A DNA stretch of 64,000 bases, from contig NZ_CP012268.1 of the NCBI RefSeq assembly GCF_001277195.1, positions 186,001 to 250,000 on the forward strand, given 5' to 3'. The DNA is from Cronobacter muytjensii ATCC 51329 (GTDB lineage: Bacteria; Pseudomonadota; Gammaproteobacteria; Enterobacterales; Enterobacteriaceae). The position numbers and the translations under genes were made by a program. This document shows positions 24,400 through 32,167 of the stretch, piece by piece (position 1 is the stretch's first letter; each line of letters opens with the position of its first letter). The notes below the pieces were generated by a model, which did not search any database, had not been told where the DNA came from, and was given only the letters and a program-made list of their open reading frames with translations.

Positions 24400-26043
24400 A
24401 TGGCAGCTAAAGACGTAAAATTCGGTAACGACGCTCGTGTGAAAATGCTGCGCGGCGTAAACGTACTGGCAGACGCAGTGAAAGTTACCCTGGGCCCGAA
24501 AGGCCGTAATGTGGTACTGGACAAATCTTTCGGTGCGCCGACTATCACTAAAGACGGCGTGTCTGTAGCACGTGAAATCGAGCTGGAAGACAAGTTCGAA
24601 AACATGGGCGCCCAGATGGTGAAAGAAGTAGCCTCCAAAGCGAACGACGCGGCAGGCGACGGTACCACCACCGCAACCGTACTGGCTCAGGCTATCATCA
24701 CTGAAGGTCTGAAAGCCGTTGCGGCTGGCATGAACCCGATGGACCTGAAACGCGGTATCGATAAAGCGGTTATCGCCGCTGTTGAAGAGCTGAAAGCGCT
24801 CTCCGTACCGTGCTCTGACTCTAAAGCTATCGCTCAGGTCGGCACCATCTCCGCGAACTCCGACGAAACCGTGGGCAAACTGATTGCCGAAGCGATGGAG
24901 AAAGTGGGTAAAGAAGGCGTTATCACCGTTGAAGAAGGCACCGGTCTGCAGGACGAGCTGGATGTGGTTGAAGGTATGCAGTTCGACCGCGGCTACCTGT
25001 CTCCGTACTTCATCAACAAGCCGGAAACTGGCGCTGTTGAACTGGAAAGCCCGTTCATCCTGCTGGCTGACAAAAAAATCTCCAACATCCGCGAAATGCT
25101 GCCGGTTCTCGAAGCCGTGGCAAAAGCAGGCAAACCGCTGCTGATCATCGCTGAAGATGTTGAAGGCGAAGCGCTGGCGACCCTGGTTGTGAACACCATG
25201 CGCGGCATCGTGAAAGTGGCTGCGGTAAAAGCACCGGGCTTCGGCGACCGTCGTAAAGCCATGCTGCAGGATATCGCTATCCTGACCGGCGGTACCGTTA
25301 TCTCTGAAGAGATCGGTATGGAACTGGAAAAAGCCACCCTGGAAGATCTGGGCCAGGCGAAACGCGTGGTTATCAACAAAGACACCACCACCATCATCGA
25401 TGGCGTGGGCGACGAATCCGCAATCCAGGGCCGTGTAGGTCAGATCCGTCAGCAGATCGAAGAAGCGACCTCTGACTACGACCGTGAAAAACTGCAGGAG
25501 CGCGTAGCGAAACTGGCAGGCGGCGTTGCGGTTATCAAAGTTGGCGCGGCGACCGAAGTTGAAATGAAAGAGAAAAAAGCCCGCGTTGAAGACGCCCTGC
25601 ACGCGACCCGTGCTGCGGTGGAAGAAGGCGTGGTGGCTGGTGGCGGCGTAGCGCTGGTACGCGTTGCGGCGAAACTGACCGAGCTGACCGGCCAGAACGA
25701 AGACCAGAACGTGGGTATCAAAGTTGCGCTGCGCGCAATGGAAGCTCCGCTGCGTCAGATCGTATCCAACGCTGGTGAAGAGCCGTCTGTTGTTGCTAAC
25801 AACGTGAAAGCGGGCGACGGTAACTACGGTTACAACGCGGCGACCGAAGAATACGGCAACATGATCGACATGGGTATCCTGGATCCGACCAAAGTAACCC
25901 GTTCTGCGCTGCAGTACGCGTCCTCTGTGGCTGGCCTGATGATCACCACCGAGTGCATGGTTACTGACCTGCCGAAAGAAGATAAAGCCGACTTAGGCGC
26001 TGCAGGTATGGGCGGCATGGGCGGTATGGGCGGCATGATGTAA
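24400..26043 (+). CDS. groEL: Chaperonin GroEL
   Basis: A 547-residue protein, one residue short of E. coli GroEL (548), that forms the double-ring folding machine with GroES. The ATP-binding GDGTTTATVLAQAII, the signature AAVEEGVVAGGG, and the C-terminal GGM repeats (GMGGMGGMGGMM) are all present. The codons are strongly biased to the highly expressed set, unlike most neighbours. It ends before a strong terminator. A 515-codon frame on the other strand is a bias artefact. Confidence 0.99.
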   Translation: MAAKDVKFGNDARVKMLRGVNVLADAVKVTLGPKGRNVVLDKSFGAPTITKDGVSVAREIELEDKFENMGAQMVKEVASKANDAAGDGTTTATVLAQAIITEGLKAVAAGMNPMDLKRGIDKAVIAAVEELKALSVPCSDSKAIAQVGTISANSDETVGKLIAEAMEKVGKEGVITVEEGTGLQDELDVVEGMQFDRGYLSPYFINKPETGAVELESPFILLADKKISNIREMLPVLEAVAKAGKPLLIIAEDVEGEALATLVVNTMRGIVKVAAVKAPGFGDRRKAMLQDIAILTGGTVISEEIGMELEKATLEDLGQAKRVVINKDTTTIIDGVGDESAIQGRVGQIRQQIEEATSDYDREKLQERVAKLAGGVAVIKVGAATEVEMKEKKARVEDALHATRAAVEEGVVAGGGVALVRVAAKLTELTGQNEDQNVGIKVALRAMEAPLRQIVSNAGEEPSVVANNVKAGDGNYGYNAATEEYGNMIDMGILDPTKVTRSALQYASSVAGLMITTECMVTDLPKEDKADLGAAGMGGMGGMGGMM

Positions 26044-26082
26044 TTGCCCACCACCTTACATCTTTAATGATGTAGTGTGTTG

Positions 26083-26116
26083 AAACCCCGGTCAGCAATG
26101 GCCGGGGTTTTTCTTT
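26083..26116 (+). terminator. groESL terminator
   Basis: Stem AAACCCCGG with CCGGGGTTT, extendable by two pairs, followed by TTCTTTT. It lies 40 bp after groEL. Confidence 0.9.
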
Positions 26117-26194
26117 TGGTCATCTTTTTAGTATAAGGTCTTACCGGGCATACGAAGCCCAGGCTATCACCAGCTCTTCATAATGGGGAATAAC

Positions 26195-26548
26195 ATGCGC
26201 TTGAAAGTCACTACAGGAATGGTTGTCGCAGCGCTGCTGCTGGCGGGATGCAGCAACGGTAATTCACTCTCTGCCGCAGGCCAGAACGTGCGTTTTGTCG
26301 AAGAGCAGCCAGGTAAAGAGTGCCGCTTGCTTGGCACCGCGACCGGCGAGCAGAGCAACTGGCTTTCCGGCCAGCACGGCGAAGAGGGCGGCTCCATGCG
26401 CGGCGCGGCGAACGATCTGCGTAATCAGGCTGCCGAAATGGGCGGAAACGTGCTTTACGGTGTAAGCAGCCCGACCCAGAACCTGCTTTCAAGCTTTGTT
26501 CCCACGTCCAGCAAAATGGTCGGTCAGGTGTATAAGTGCCCAAATTAA
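26195..26548 (+). CDS. yjeI: YjeI family lipoprotein (DUF4156)
   Basis: A 117-residue protein, same length as E. coli YjeI, with a lipoprotein signal (VVAALLLAGC, lipobox LLAGC) and the conserved QPGKECRLLGTATGEQSNWL and GSMRGAANDLRNQAAEMGGN segments. It should be anchored in the envelope by its acylated Cys. Function unknown. The ATG at 26195 is preceded by GGGG and gives the E. coli length; an in-frame ATG 12 bp upstream is less likely. yjeJ, found near here in E. coli, is absent. Confidence 0.92.
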   Translation: MRLKVTTGMVVAALLLAGCSNGNSLSAAGQNVRFVEEQPGKECRLLGTATGEQSNWLSGQHGEEGGSMRGAANDLRNQAAEMGGNVLYGVSSPTQNLLSSFVPTSSKMVGQVYKCPN

Positions 26549-26692
26549 TCAGAATTCAGAAGCACTAACGGGTATCTGAAATAAAAAAGGCGGGTGCGCT
26601 CGCGCTTGCCCGCCTCACCCAGAAAAAGTGGCGACGTTAAAAAACGGTAGGGTGGGTAAGCGTCACCGTTTTGTATGATGTGATGCCGAAAA

Positions 26693-27721
26693 TCAGCTCT
26701 GTCGTAACTGCAAATCAAGCGGCGTTTTGCTCGGTTCACCGCCGATTTCACGCGCCAGTTTTGGCACCAGATAACCCGATACCAGCGATAACAACTCGCG
26801 CATAATCGCCCGAGCCTTGTCGTCACTCACCATAAAATGCGCCGCGCCCTGGACTTTATCCAGCACATGCAGGTAATAGGGCATCACGCCCGCATCGAAC
26901 AGCGCATTGCTGAGCGCCGCAAGCGTCGCGGCGTTATCATTTACGCCCTTCAGCAGCACGCTCTGGTTCAGCAGCGTTACGCCTGCCGCCCGCAGCTTTG
27001 CCATACCGGCGCGAAAGGCGTCGTCAATTTCCTGCGCGTGATTGATATGGTTAACCAGCAGCACCTGCAGCCGCGTCTCGCCGAGTAACCGGACCAGACC
27101 GTCGGTAATACGCGCCGGGATAACGATCGGCAGGCGACTGTGAATACGCAGGCGTTTTAAGTGAGGAATCGCCTCAAGGCGCGCCACCAGCCACTCCAGC
27201 TCATTATCTTTCGCCATCAGCGGGTCACCGCCGGAAAATATAATCTCATCCAGTTCCGGATGCGCGGCGATGTAGTCCAGCGCGGCCTGCCAGTTACGCT
27301 TGTTGCCCTGGTTATCGGCATACGGGAAATGCCGGCGGAAGCAGTAGCGGCAGTTCACCGCACAGCCGCCTTTCACCAGTAATAGCGCACGGTTGTGATA
27401 CTTATGGAGCAGCCCTGGCACCACGCTGTTTTGCTCTTCAAGCGGATCGGTGGTAAAACCGGGCGCCGCCACGAACTCTTCACGCGACGTCAACACCTGT
27501 CGCAGCAGCGGATCCTGCGGGTTGCCTTTCTCCATGCGCGCGACGAACGCCCGCGGTACGCGCAACGCAAATAAGCGGCGCGCGTCGCGTCCGGCAAGCA
27601 GTTCTTCGTCAGTATCTATATTGAGAAGGTGCAGGAGCTCATCGGGATCGGTGATAACATCGGCAAGTTGCGATAACCAATCTTCTCTGGATGGGGGATT
27701 TAGGGTTACAATATGCGCCAT
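26693..27721 (-). CDS. epmB: EF-P (R)-beta-lysine ligation pathway enzyme: lysine 2,3-aminomutase EpmB
   Basis: Radical-SAM, PLP-dependent enzyme that converts L-alpha-lysine to beta-lysine for modification of elongation factor P. The 342-residue length equals E. coli EpmB. The radical-SAM cluster ligands are Cys120, Cys124 and Cys127 (KGGCAVNCRYCFRRHF), preceded by a SAM-binding fold and followed by SGGDPLMAKD. It is divergent from efp, only 40 bp away, so enzyme and substrate are linked here, while epmA lies about 7 kb on. Confidence 0.96.
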   Translation of the reverse strand: MAHIVTLNPPSREDWLSQLADVITDPDELLHLLNIDTDEELLAGRDARRLFALRVPRAFVARMEKGNPQDPLLRQVLTSREEFVAAPGFTTDPLEEQNSVVPGLLHKYHNRALLLVKGGCAVNCRYCFRRHFPYADNQGNKRNWQAALDYIAAHPELDEIIFSGGDPLMAKDNELEWLVARLEAIPHLKRLRIHSRLPIVIPARITDGLVRLLGETRLQVLLVNHINHAQEIDDAFRAGMAKLRAAGVTLLNQSVLLKGVNDNAATLAALSNALFDAGVMPYYLHVLDKVQGAAHFMVSDDKARAIMRELLSLVSGYLVPKLAREIGGEPSKTPLDLQLRQS

Positions 27722-27761
27722 TTTGTGGCTTAGCTACCAGTTAACAATTTCAGAGGGCCTT

Positions 27762-28328
27762 ATGGCGACTTATTCTAGCAACGATTTTCGTGCCGGTCTT
27801 AAAATCATGATGGACGGCGAACCGTACGCCGTTGAATCCAGCGAATTCGTTAAACCGGGTAAAGGTCAGGCGTTCGCGCGCGTTAAGCTGCGCCGTCTGC
27901 TGACGGGTTCCCGCGTAGAAAAAACCTTTAAATCCACCGACTCCGCAGAAGGCGCAGACGTTGTGGATATGAACCTGACTTACCTCTACAACGACGGTGA
28001 GTTCTGGCACTTCATGAATAACGAAACCTTCGAACAGCTGGCGGCTGACGCGAAAGCCGTAGGCGACAACGCCAAATGGCTGCTGGATCAGGCTGAGTGC
28101 ATCGTGACCCTGTGGAACGGCCAGCCGATCTCTGTCACTCCGCCGAACTTCGTGGAGCTGGAAATCGTTGATACCGATCCGGGCCTGAAAGGCGATACCG
28201 CGGGTACCGGCGGCAAACCGGCGACGCTTTCTACCGGCGCTGTGGTTAAAGTTCCGCTGTTCGTCCAGATCGGCGAAGTCATCAAAGTGGACACCCGCTC
28301 TGGTGAATACGTTTCCCGCGTAAAATAA
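27762..28328 (+). CDS. efp: Elongation factor P
   Basis: A 188-residue translation factor that rescues ribosomes stalled at consecutive prolines. The three-domain product matches E. coli EF-P in length, with the modified lysine Lys34 in FVKPGKGQAF. Lys34 is beta-lysylated by EpmA with lysine converted by EpmB, both encoded in this window. Ribosome binding site CAGAGGGCC precedes the ATG. The annotated longer frame extending into epmB's upstream region is not real. Confidence 0.98.
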   Translation: MATYSSNDFRAGLKIMMDGEPYAVESSEFVKPGKGQAFARVKLRRLLTGSRVEKTFKSTDSAEGADVVDMNLTYLYNDGEFWHFMNNETFEQLAADAKAVGDNAKWLLDQAECIVTLWNGQPISVTPPNFVELEIVDTDPGLKGDTAGTGGKPATLSTGAVVKVPLFVQIGEVIKVDTRSGEYVSRVK

Positions 28329-28383
28329 TTCCGACTGTTGTCTGCGGCGTGGTTGCGCCACGTCGCAGGTTACAGGGATCACG

Positions 28384-28515
28384 ATGAAAACCCCGCTGTT
28401 ACGTCCGTTTCTTGTTTTGTTGCTCTGTTCGCTTGCCTGCGCCTGCAATACGGCTCGCGGCTTTGGCGAAGATATCCGGCATCTTGGCGGCGCGATTGAG
28501 CGCGCGGCAAAATAG
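28384..28515 (+). CDS. ecnA: Entericidin A family lipoprotein
   Basis: A 43-residue peptide, MKTPLLRPFLVLLLCSLACA as signal sequence, then CNTARGFGEDIRHLGG. The segment CNTARGFGEDI is identical to E. coli EcnA. Entericidins are tiny envelope lipoproteins; EcnA acts as the antidote to EcnB bacteriolysis in E. coli. The lipobox cysteine is preceded by LACA, slightly atypical. It is too short for usual ORF cut-offs. It follows efp by 55 bp. Confidence 0.88.
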   Translation: MKTPLLRPFLVLLLCSLACACNTARGFGEDIRHLGGAIERAAK

Positions 28516-28617
28516 TTCCTCTGTTCCTAAAAACCGTTGCCTTCCGCCAGTGTGTCAGTTTTTGTCTATGCTTAAATGGCTATACACAAATAACTTAGGC
28601 AATAAAAGGAAGAGATT

Positions 28618-28764
28618 ATGGTTAAGAAAACAATTGCGGCGCTCTTTTCAGCACTGGTCCTTTCTTCACTGTTGACGGCCTGTAACACCACTCGTGGCGT
28701 GGGCGAAGATATTCAGGACGGCGGCAGCGCGATCTCCGGCGCGGCAACCCGCGCATCGCAGTAA
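28618..28764 (+). CDS. ecnB: Entericidin B family lipoprotein
   Basis: A 48-residue lipoprotein with signal VLSSLLTAC (lipobox LLTAC), then NTTRGVGEDIQDGGSAISGA, nearly identical to E. coli EcnB (48 residues). EcnB is bacteriolytic in E. coli stationary phase under sigma-S control; EcnA counteracts it. The gene has its own spacer of 102 bp after ecnA containing TATGCTTAAAT, which could hold a stationary-phase promoter. AAAGGAAGAG precedes the ATG. Confidence 0.93.
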   Translation: MVKKTIAALFSALVLSSLLTACNTTRGVGEDIQDGGSAISGAATRASQ

Positions 28765-28801
28765 TGATGACGACGGTACGGCTCCGCCTGGCGTCGTACC
28801 G

Positions 28802-29407
28802 TTATCTTACGCACATCTCCGGCAGCGGCACGAACAGCGAAAAGCGGTTATCAGCGCCGAGTTTCATGCGAATATTGCGTTTATAGGTGTAAACCGTTTT
28901 GACGGCGATCCCCATTTTGCGCGCAATCTCCTCATTGCTCATTCCCACGCCCCACCATTCCAGAATGCGCTCTTCGCGCAGCGTCAGTAATGGCGTAATG
29001 CTTTTCGGCTCACCAAATGGCGGACGCGACATCAGCGCTTTGCTAATCAATTGCCCCAGTTCGCGCAGCCCGATAGTTTTATTCGCAATGCGCCAGGTGA
29101 TTTGCTGCGAGCAATAATCGTCCAGCACGTCCGATACGCCGCTTTGCAGCAGGATCAGACGCGTGGTGTTGCCGCAGGCTGCAAAGATGGAGGAGAACTG
29201 ATTTACGTGATGAACATCTCCCATAAACCCGTGAAGATCGGCAATCACCATATTGGGTTGCCACTGCATAAGAAGCTCGCGCGCACGCAGTAAATGATCG
29301 GTTGCCGTCACGTGGAACGGCGCGGCGAAATCTTCGGAGTGATTGAGCCAGCTTTCGAGCCCGGTACGGCTGAAATGACAGCGGTCAACCAGTAAAATTT
29401 TATACAT
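28802..29407 (-). CDS. ecnR: LuxR-type DNA-binding regulator beside the entericidin genes
   Basis: A 201-residue regulator: a receiver-like N-terminal domain (MYKILLVDRCHFSRTG, VIADLHGF) without an obvious full phosphorylation set, and a C-terminal LuxR helix-turn-helix with LTLREERILEWWGVGMSNEEIA. It lies convergent with ecnB, as the regulator ecnR does in Citrobacter and Enterobacter; E. coli K-12 lacks it. The symbol is from memory of those loci. Two starts are possible, MNPSM at 29419 or MYKI at 29407; the latter fits a normal receiver domain. It is related to BglJ, YjjQ and RcsA. Confidence 0.7.
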   Translation of the reverse strand: MYKILLVDRCHFSRTGLESWLNHSEDFAAPFHVTATDHLLRARELLMQWQPNMVIADLHGFMGDVHHVNQFSSIFAACGNTTRLILLQSGVSDVLDDYCSQQITWRIANKTIGLRELGQLISKALMSRPPFGEPKSITPLLTLREERILEWWGVGMSNEEIARKMGIAVKTVYTYKRNIRMKLGADNRFSLFVPLPEMCVR

Positions 29408-29620
29408 GCTCGGATTCATTATGGAGAGAAAGATGCACCTGCTGTAGCCAGCAGGAAAGTGTTTCATCATAGGAAGATTTATTGCTAACTGAACCCGTGA
29501 TGTACGCGCACAATCGCGGCTATTTCCTGGCTTAACCCGTGAGGATCCGCTGGTTTAGGAAAAACACGGTTGCAAAATGTGCGCTAAGAAGGGATGATCG
29601 CGGCGTTTTAATCACCTGGC

Positions 29621-29668
29621 CTTGTGGGACGACCTGCAAGCGCGTCACGTTGAACGGGGACGGCCCCG
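29621..29668 (+). promoter_or_regulatory. Guanidine-II riboswitch (mini-ykkC)
   Basis: Two hairpins with the defining ACGR loops: 29621-29640 (arms CTTGTGGG and CCTGCAAG, loop ACGA) and 29655-29668 (arms CGGGG and CCCCG, loop ACGG). They stand 18 bp before sugE, the guanidinium exporter, as in E. coli. Guanidine binding is expected to expose the ribosome site CTGGAG. Confidence 0.92.
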
Positions 29669-29685
29669 CAAACCTGGAGCTGAGT

Positions 29686-30003
29686 ATGTCCTGGTTCGTT
29701 CTGTTAATCGCCGGTCTTCTGGAAGTTGTCTGGGCCGTCGGCCTGAAATATACCCACGGTTTTACCCGTCTTGTACCCAGTCTCATCACCGTTTCGGCGA
29801 TGATCGTCAGCATTGTGCTGCTCTCGTGGGCGATGAAAAGCCTGCCGACCGGTACGGCCTATGCCATCTGGACGGGCATCGGCGCGGTCGGCGCGGCTAT
29901 CACTGGCATTCTGCTGTTAGGCGAGTCGGCAAGCCCCGCGCGTCTGGTGAGCCTGGGGCTTATCGTCGCGGGGATCGTCGGTCTTAAACTCAGCACCCAC
30001 TAA
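29686..30003 (+). CDS. sugE: Guanidinium exporter Gdx (SugE)
   Basis: Small multidrug resistance family protein of 105 residues that exports guanidinium in exchange for protons. Four hydrophobic helices, with the essential Glu13 (GLLEVVWAVGLKYTHG) and the Gdx-type pattern after it. The ATG follows CTGGAG and a guanidine-II riboswitch. An in-frame longer frame (154 codons) runs through the riboswitch and is not real. It ends 4 bp inside blc on the other strand. Confidence 0.96.
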   Translation: MSWFVLLIAGLLEVVWAVGLKYTHGFTRLVPSLITVSAMIVSIVLLSWAMKSLPTGTAYAIWTGIGAVGAAITGILLLGESASPARLVSLGLIVAGIVGLKLSTH

Positions 30004-30539
30004 CGGGCGCGCTGGTCTACCCAGATCAGTTTCTCCACCGCGAAGCCCTGACGGGTGGCGGTATCCAACAGATCCTCTTTCACTTGCTTGCTGATGGTAG
30101 GCGTGCGGGAGAGGATCCACAGATAGCTGCGATCCGGCCCGCAAATCAGCGCATGCTGGTAATCCTTATCCAGCGCAATAATGTTGTAGCCGCCATAGAA
30201 CGGGCCGAAGAACGAGACTTTCAGCGCGGCGCGGTGCGTATTGCCGGTGAAATAGGCTTTGCCTTCGCTCTGCTGCCATTTATTGCGGTCAGGATTAAAA
30301 CCGCGGTTAATGACGTTCAGCCCGCCGTCGCCGCGCAGGCTGTAGGTAGCGGTAACCTGTTCCAGACCGCGCTCAAAGCGATGGTCGAAGCGGGCAATCT
30401 CATACCAGGTGCCGAGGTAACGGTTGACGTTGAAATCTTCCACGACCGTGACACCGCGCGGCGGCGTGGGTGTGCTACAGGCGACCAGCAGTGCCGCAGT
30501 CGCGACGGTAGCAACAACAGGGAGTAGTCGAATACGCAT
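30000..30539 (-). CDS. blc: Outer-membrane lipoprotein lipocalin Blc
   Basis: A 179-residue lipocalin anchored to the outer membrane, with signal and lipobox LLVAC (Cys21), the lipocalin GxW motif in NRYLGTWYEIARFDHRFERG, and the C-terminal RTPTISKQ segment. E. coli Blc binds lysophospholipids and is induced in stationary phase. It converges with sugE and overlaps it by 4 bp, as in E. coli. In E. coli ampC lies between blc and frd; here frdD comes next. The longer upstream frame is an artefact. Confidence 0.96.
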   Translation of the reverse strand: MRIRLLPVVATVATAALLVACSTPTPPRGVTVVEDFNVNRYLGTWYEIARFDHRFERGLEQVTATYSLRGDGGLNVINRGFNPDRNKWQQSEGKAYFTGNTHRAALKVSFFGPFYGGYNIIALDKDYQHALICGPDRSYLWILSRTPTISKQVKEDLLDTATRQGFAVEKLIWVDQRAR

Positions 30540-30655
30540 GGCGGGATCCTTCTGTTTTTTAATGCTAAGTGTAGATGCCTGTTGAGCTTTTGTAATTGTG
30601 CGAAAGCGAAATAGTGGAGGGAATACGCCGCTTGCGAAGAAGCGGCGCGAGGGCG

Positions 30656-31015
30656 TCAGAGCGTGATAACGCCAATCAGCGTGACGACCGTCAGAATGGC
30701 GGCGAGGCCGTAGAAAACCCATTTGCCGGCGGGAACATGTACTTTCAAATCATGCATGCCGTGATGAATGCGGTGCAGCCCGCACCACAACGGCAGCACA
30801 ATCATCAGTAGCAGAAACAGACGGCCAACCCAGCTCTGGGCGAACGCCAGGACGCGTTCATAGCTGAACGCGCCTTCGGGCCCGATGCCGAGCGGCAGCA
30901 GGATGCCCACCAGCAGGACGATAACCGGCGCGACAACCGCGCACCACATGCCGCCTGCGCCAAACAGCCCCCAGAATACCGGCTCGTCGGAACGTTTCGG
31001 GTGTTGATTAATCAC
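30656..31015 (-). CDS. frdD: Fumarate reductase membrane anchor FrdD
   Basis: A 119-residue inner-membrane subunit with three helices, exactly the length of E. coli FrdD. Together with FrdC it anchors the FrdAB catalytic subunits and binds menaquinol. Visible: FWGLFGAGGMWCAVVAPVIVLLVG and the final AAILTVVTLIGVITL helix, and the conserved HRIHHGMHD after the second helix. It is the last gene of frdABCD; no ampC follows, unlike in E. coli. Confidence 0.97.
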   Translation of the reverse strand: MINQHPKRSDEPVFWGLFGAGGMWCAVVAPVIVLLVGILLPLGIGPEGAFSYERVLAFAQSWVGRLFLLLMIVLPLWCGLHRIHHGMHDLKVHVPAGKWVFYGLAAILTVVTLIGVITL

Positions 31016-31025
31016 GATCTCCTCC

Positions 31026-31421
31026 TTACCAGAACAGGGCGATAAACAATACGACCACCGTGACGAGCGCCGTCACGCCCCAAAGCGCCTTGATGACCGG
31101 TTCAGGCCCCATTTTTTCGTCTTTCACTACCACGATGGCGGCTTTCGGCGCCAGCTCAAACCAGGTTTTGGTATGCAGCAGCGCCGCAAGCAGCGTGATA
31201 ACGTTGAGCAACACGACAATCGGGTTTTGCAGAAAACCCACAAAGTTGGCCCAACTCTCCGGGCCATGTTTTAGCGCGAACAGACCATAAATCAGCACGA
31301 TACTGAACCAGACTGCGGGCACGGATGTGCCTTCGCGTAGCATGTAAAAGCGGTAGAATGGCAGCGTTTTCCACCAGCTGGCTTCCATCGTCCGTACATA
31401 AGGCTTACGTTTCGAGGTCAT
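31026..31421 (-). CDS. frdC: Fumarate reductase membrane anchor FrdC
   Basis: A 131-residue inner-membrane subunit with three helices, equal in length to E. coli FrdC. It starts MTSKRKPYVRTMEASWWKT and has TWFELAPKAAIVVVKDEKMGPE between helices two and three. The Glu in EASWW corresponds to the quinone-site residue studied in E. coli. It overlaps the frdB stop by one base (TAATG) and precedes frdD by 10 bp. Confidence 0.97.
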   Translation of the reverse strand: MTSKRKPYVRTMEASWWKTLPFYRFYMLREGTSVPAVWFSIVLIYGLFALKHGPESWANFVGFLQNPIVVLLNVITLLAALLHTKTWFELAPKAAIVVVKDEKMGPEPVIKALWGVTALVTVVVLFIALFW

Positions 31422-32167
31422 TATTCACTCCTTGCGCCGGGTTTCAGCATGGCGATTAAGAAATCCTTCGAGCTCTCCACTTTGCTCTGCTGGATAGCGG
31501 CGGCCGGGTCGACATGTTTCGGGCAGACTTCCGAGCAATAACCGACGAACGTACAGGTCCAGACGCCGTTCTGGCTGTTAAGTTGCGGCATACGCGCCTT
31601 CTGGCCCTTATCGCGGCTGTCGAGGTTATAGCGGTGCGCGAGCGTAATGGCCGCCGGGCCGATGAACTCCGGGTTCAGCCCGAATTGCGGGCACGCGGCA
31701 TAACACAGCCCGCAGTTGATGCAGCCGGAAAACTGATGGTATTTCGCCATCTGCGCGGGCGTCTGGGTGTTTGGCCCCTGTTCTGGCGTGCGCGGGTTGC
31801 CGATGATGTATGGCTTAATCGCCTCCAGACTTTCGATAAAGTGGGTCATATCGACCACTAAATCGCGTTCGATTGGGAAATTCGCCAGCGCTTCGACTTT
31901 CATGCCGGAAGGGTAATCACGCAGAAACGTTTTGCAGGCGAGTTTCGGTACGCGATTGACCATCATGCCGCAGGAGCCGCAAATCGCCATGCGGCACGAC
32001 CAGCGGTAGCTTAAGTCCGGCGCCAGGTTGTCTTTGATATAGCCCAGCGCGTCCAGCAGCGAGGTCTGTTCATCCCAGGGCACGTCATAAAATGCGCTGT
32101 GCGGCGCGTGGTCGGTTTCCGGGTTATAACGCACCACTTCGATGCGCCGCGTTTGCATCTCAGCCAT
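31421..32167 (-). CDS. frdB: Fumarate reductase iron-sulfur subunit FrdB
   Basis: A 248-residue subunit carrying electrons from menaquinol to FrdA. Three cluster motifs are visible: CRMAICGSCGMMV plus a later Cys for 2Fe-2S, CINCGLCYAACP for 4Fe-4S, and the further CSEVCP for 3Fe-4S. The start MAEMQTRRIEVVRYN aligns with E. coli; an upstream frame lies within frdA. It overlaps the end of frdA by 8 bp. It is about four residues longer at the C-terminus than the E. coli protein. Confidence 0.97.
   Translation of the reverse strand: MAEMQTRRIEVVRYNPETDHAPHSAFYDVPWDEQTSLLDALGYIKDNLAPDLSYRWSCRMAICGSCGMMVNRVPKLACKTFLRDYPSGMKVEALANFPIERDLVVDMTHFIESLEAIKPYIIGNPRTPEQGPNTQTPAQMAKYHQFSGCINCGLCYAACPQFGLNPEFIGPAAITLAHRYNLDSRDKGQKARMPQLNSQNGVWTCTFVGYCSEVCPKHVDPAAAIQQSKVESSKDFLIAMLKPGARSE

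Noticed and set aside
24055..25602. 515-codon minus-strand frame opposite groES-groEL
   Set aside because: An antisense shadow caused by the strong codon bias of groEL; no start signal and no protein-like features.
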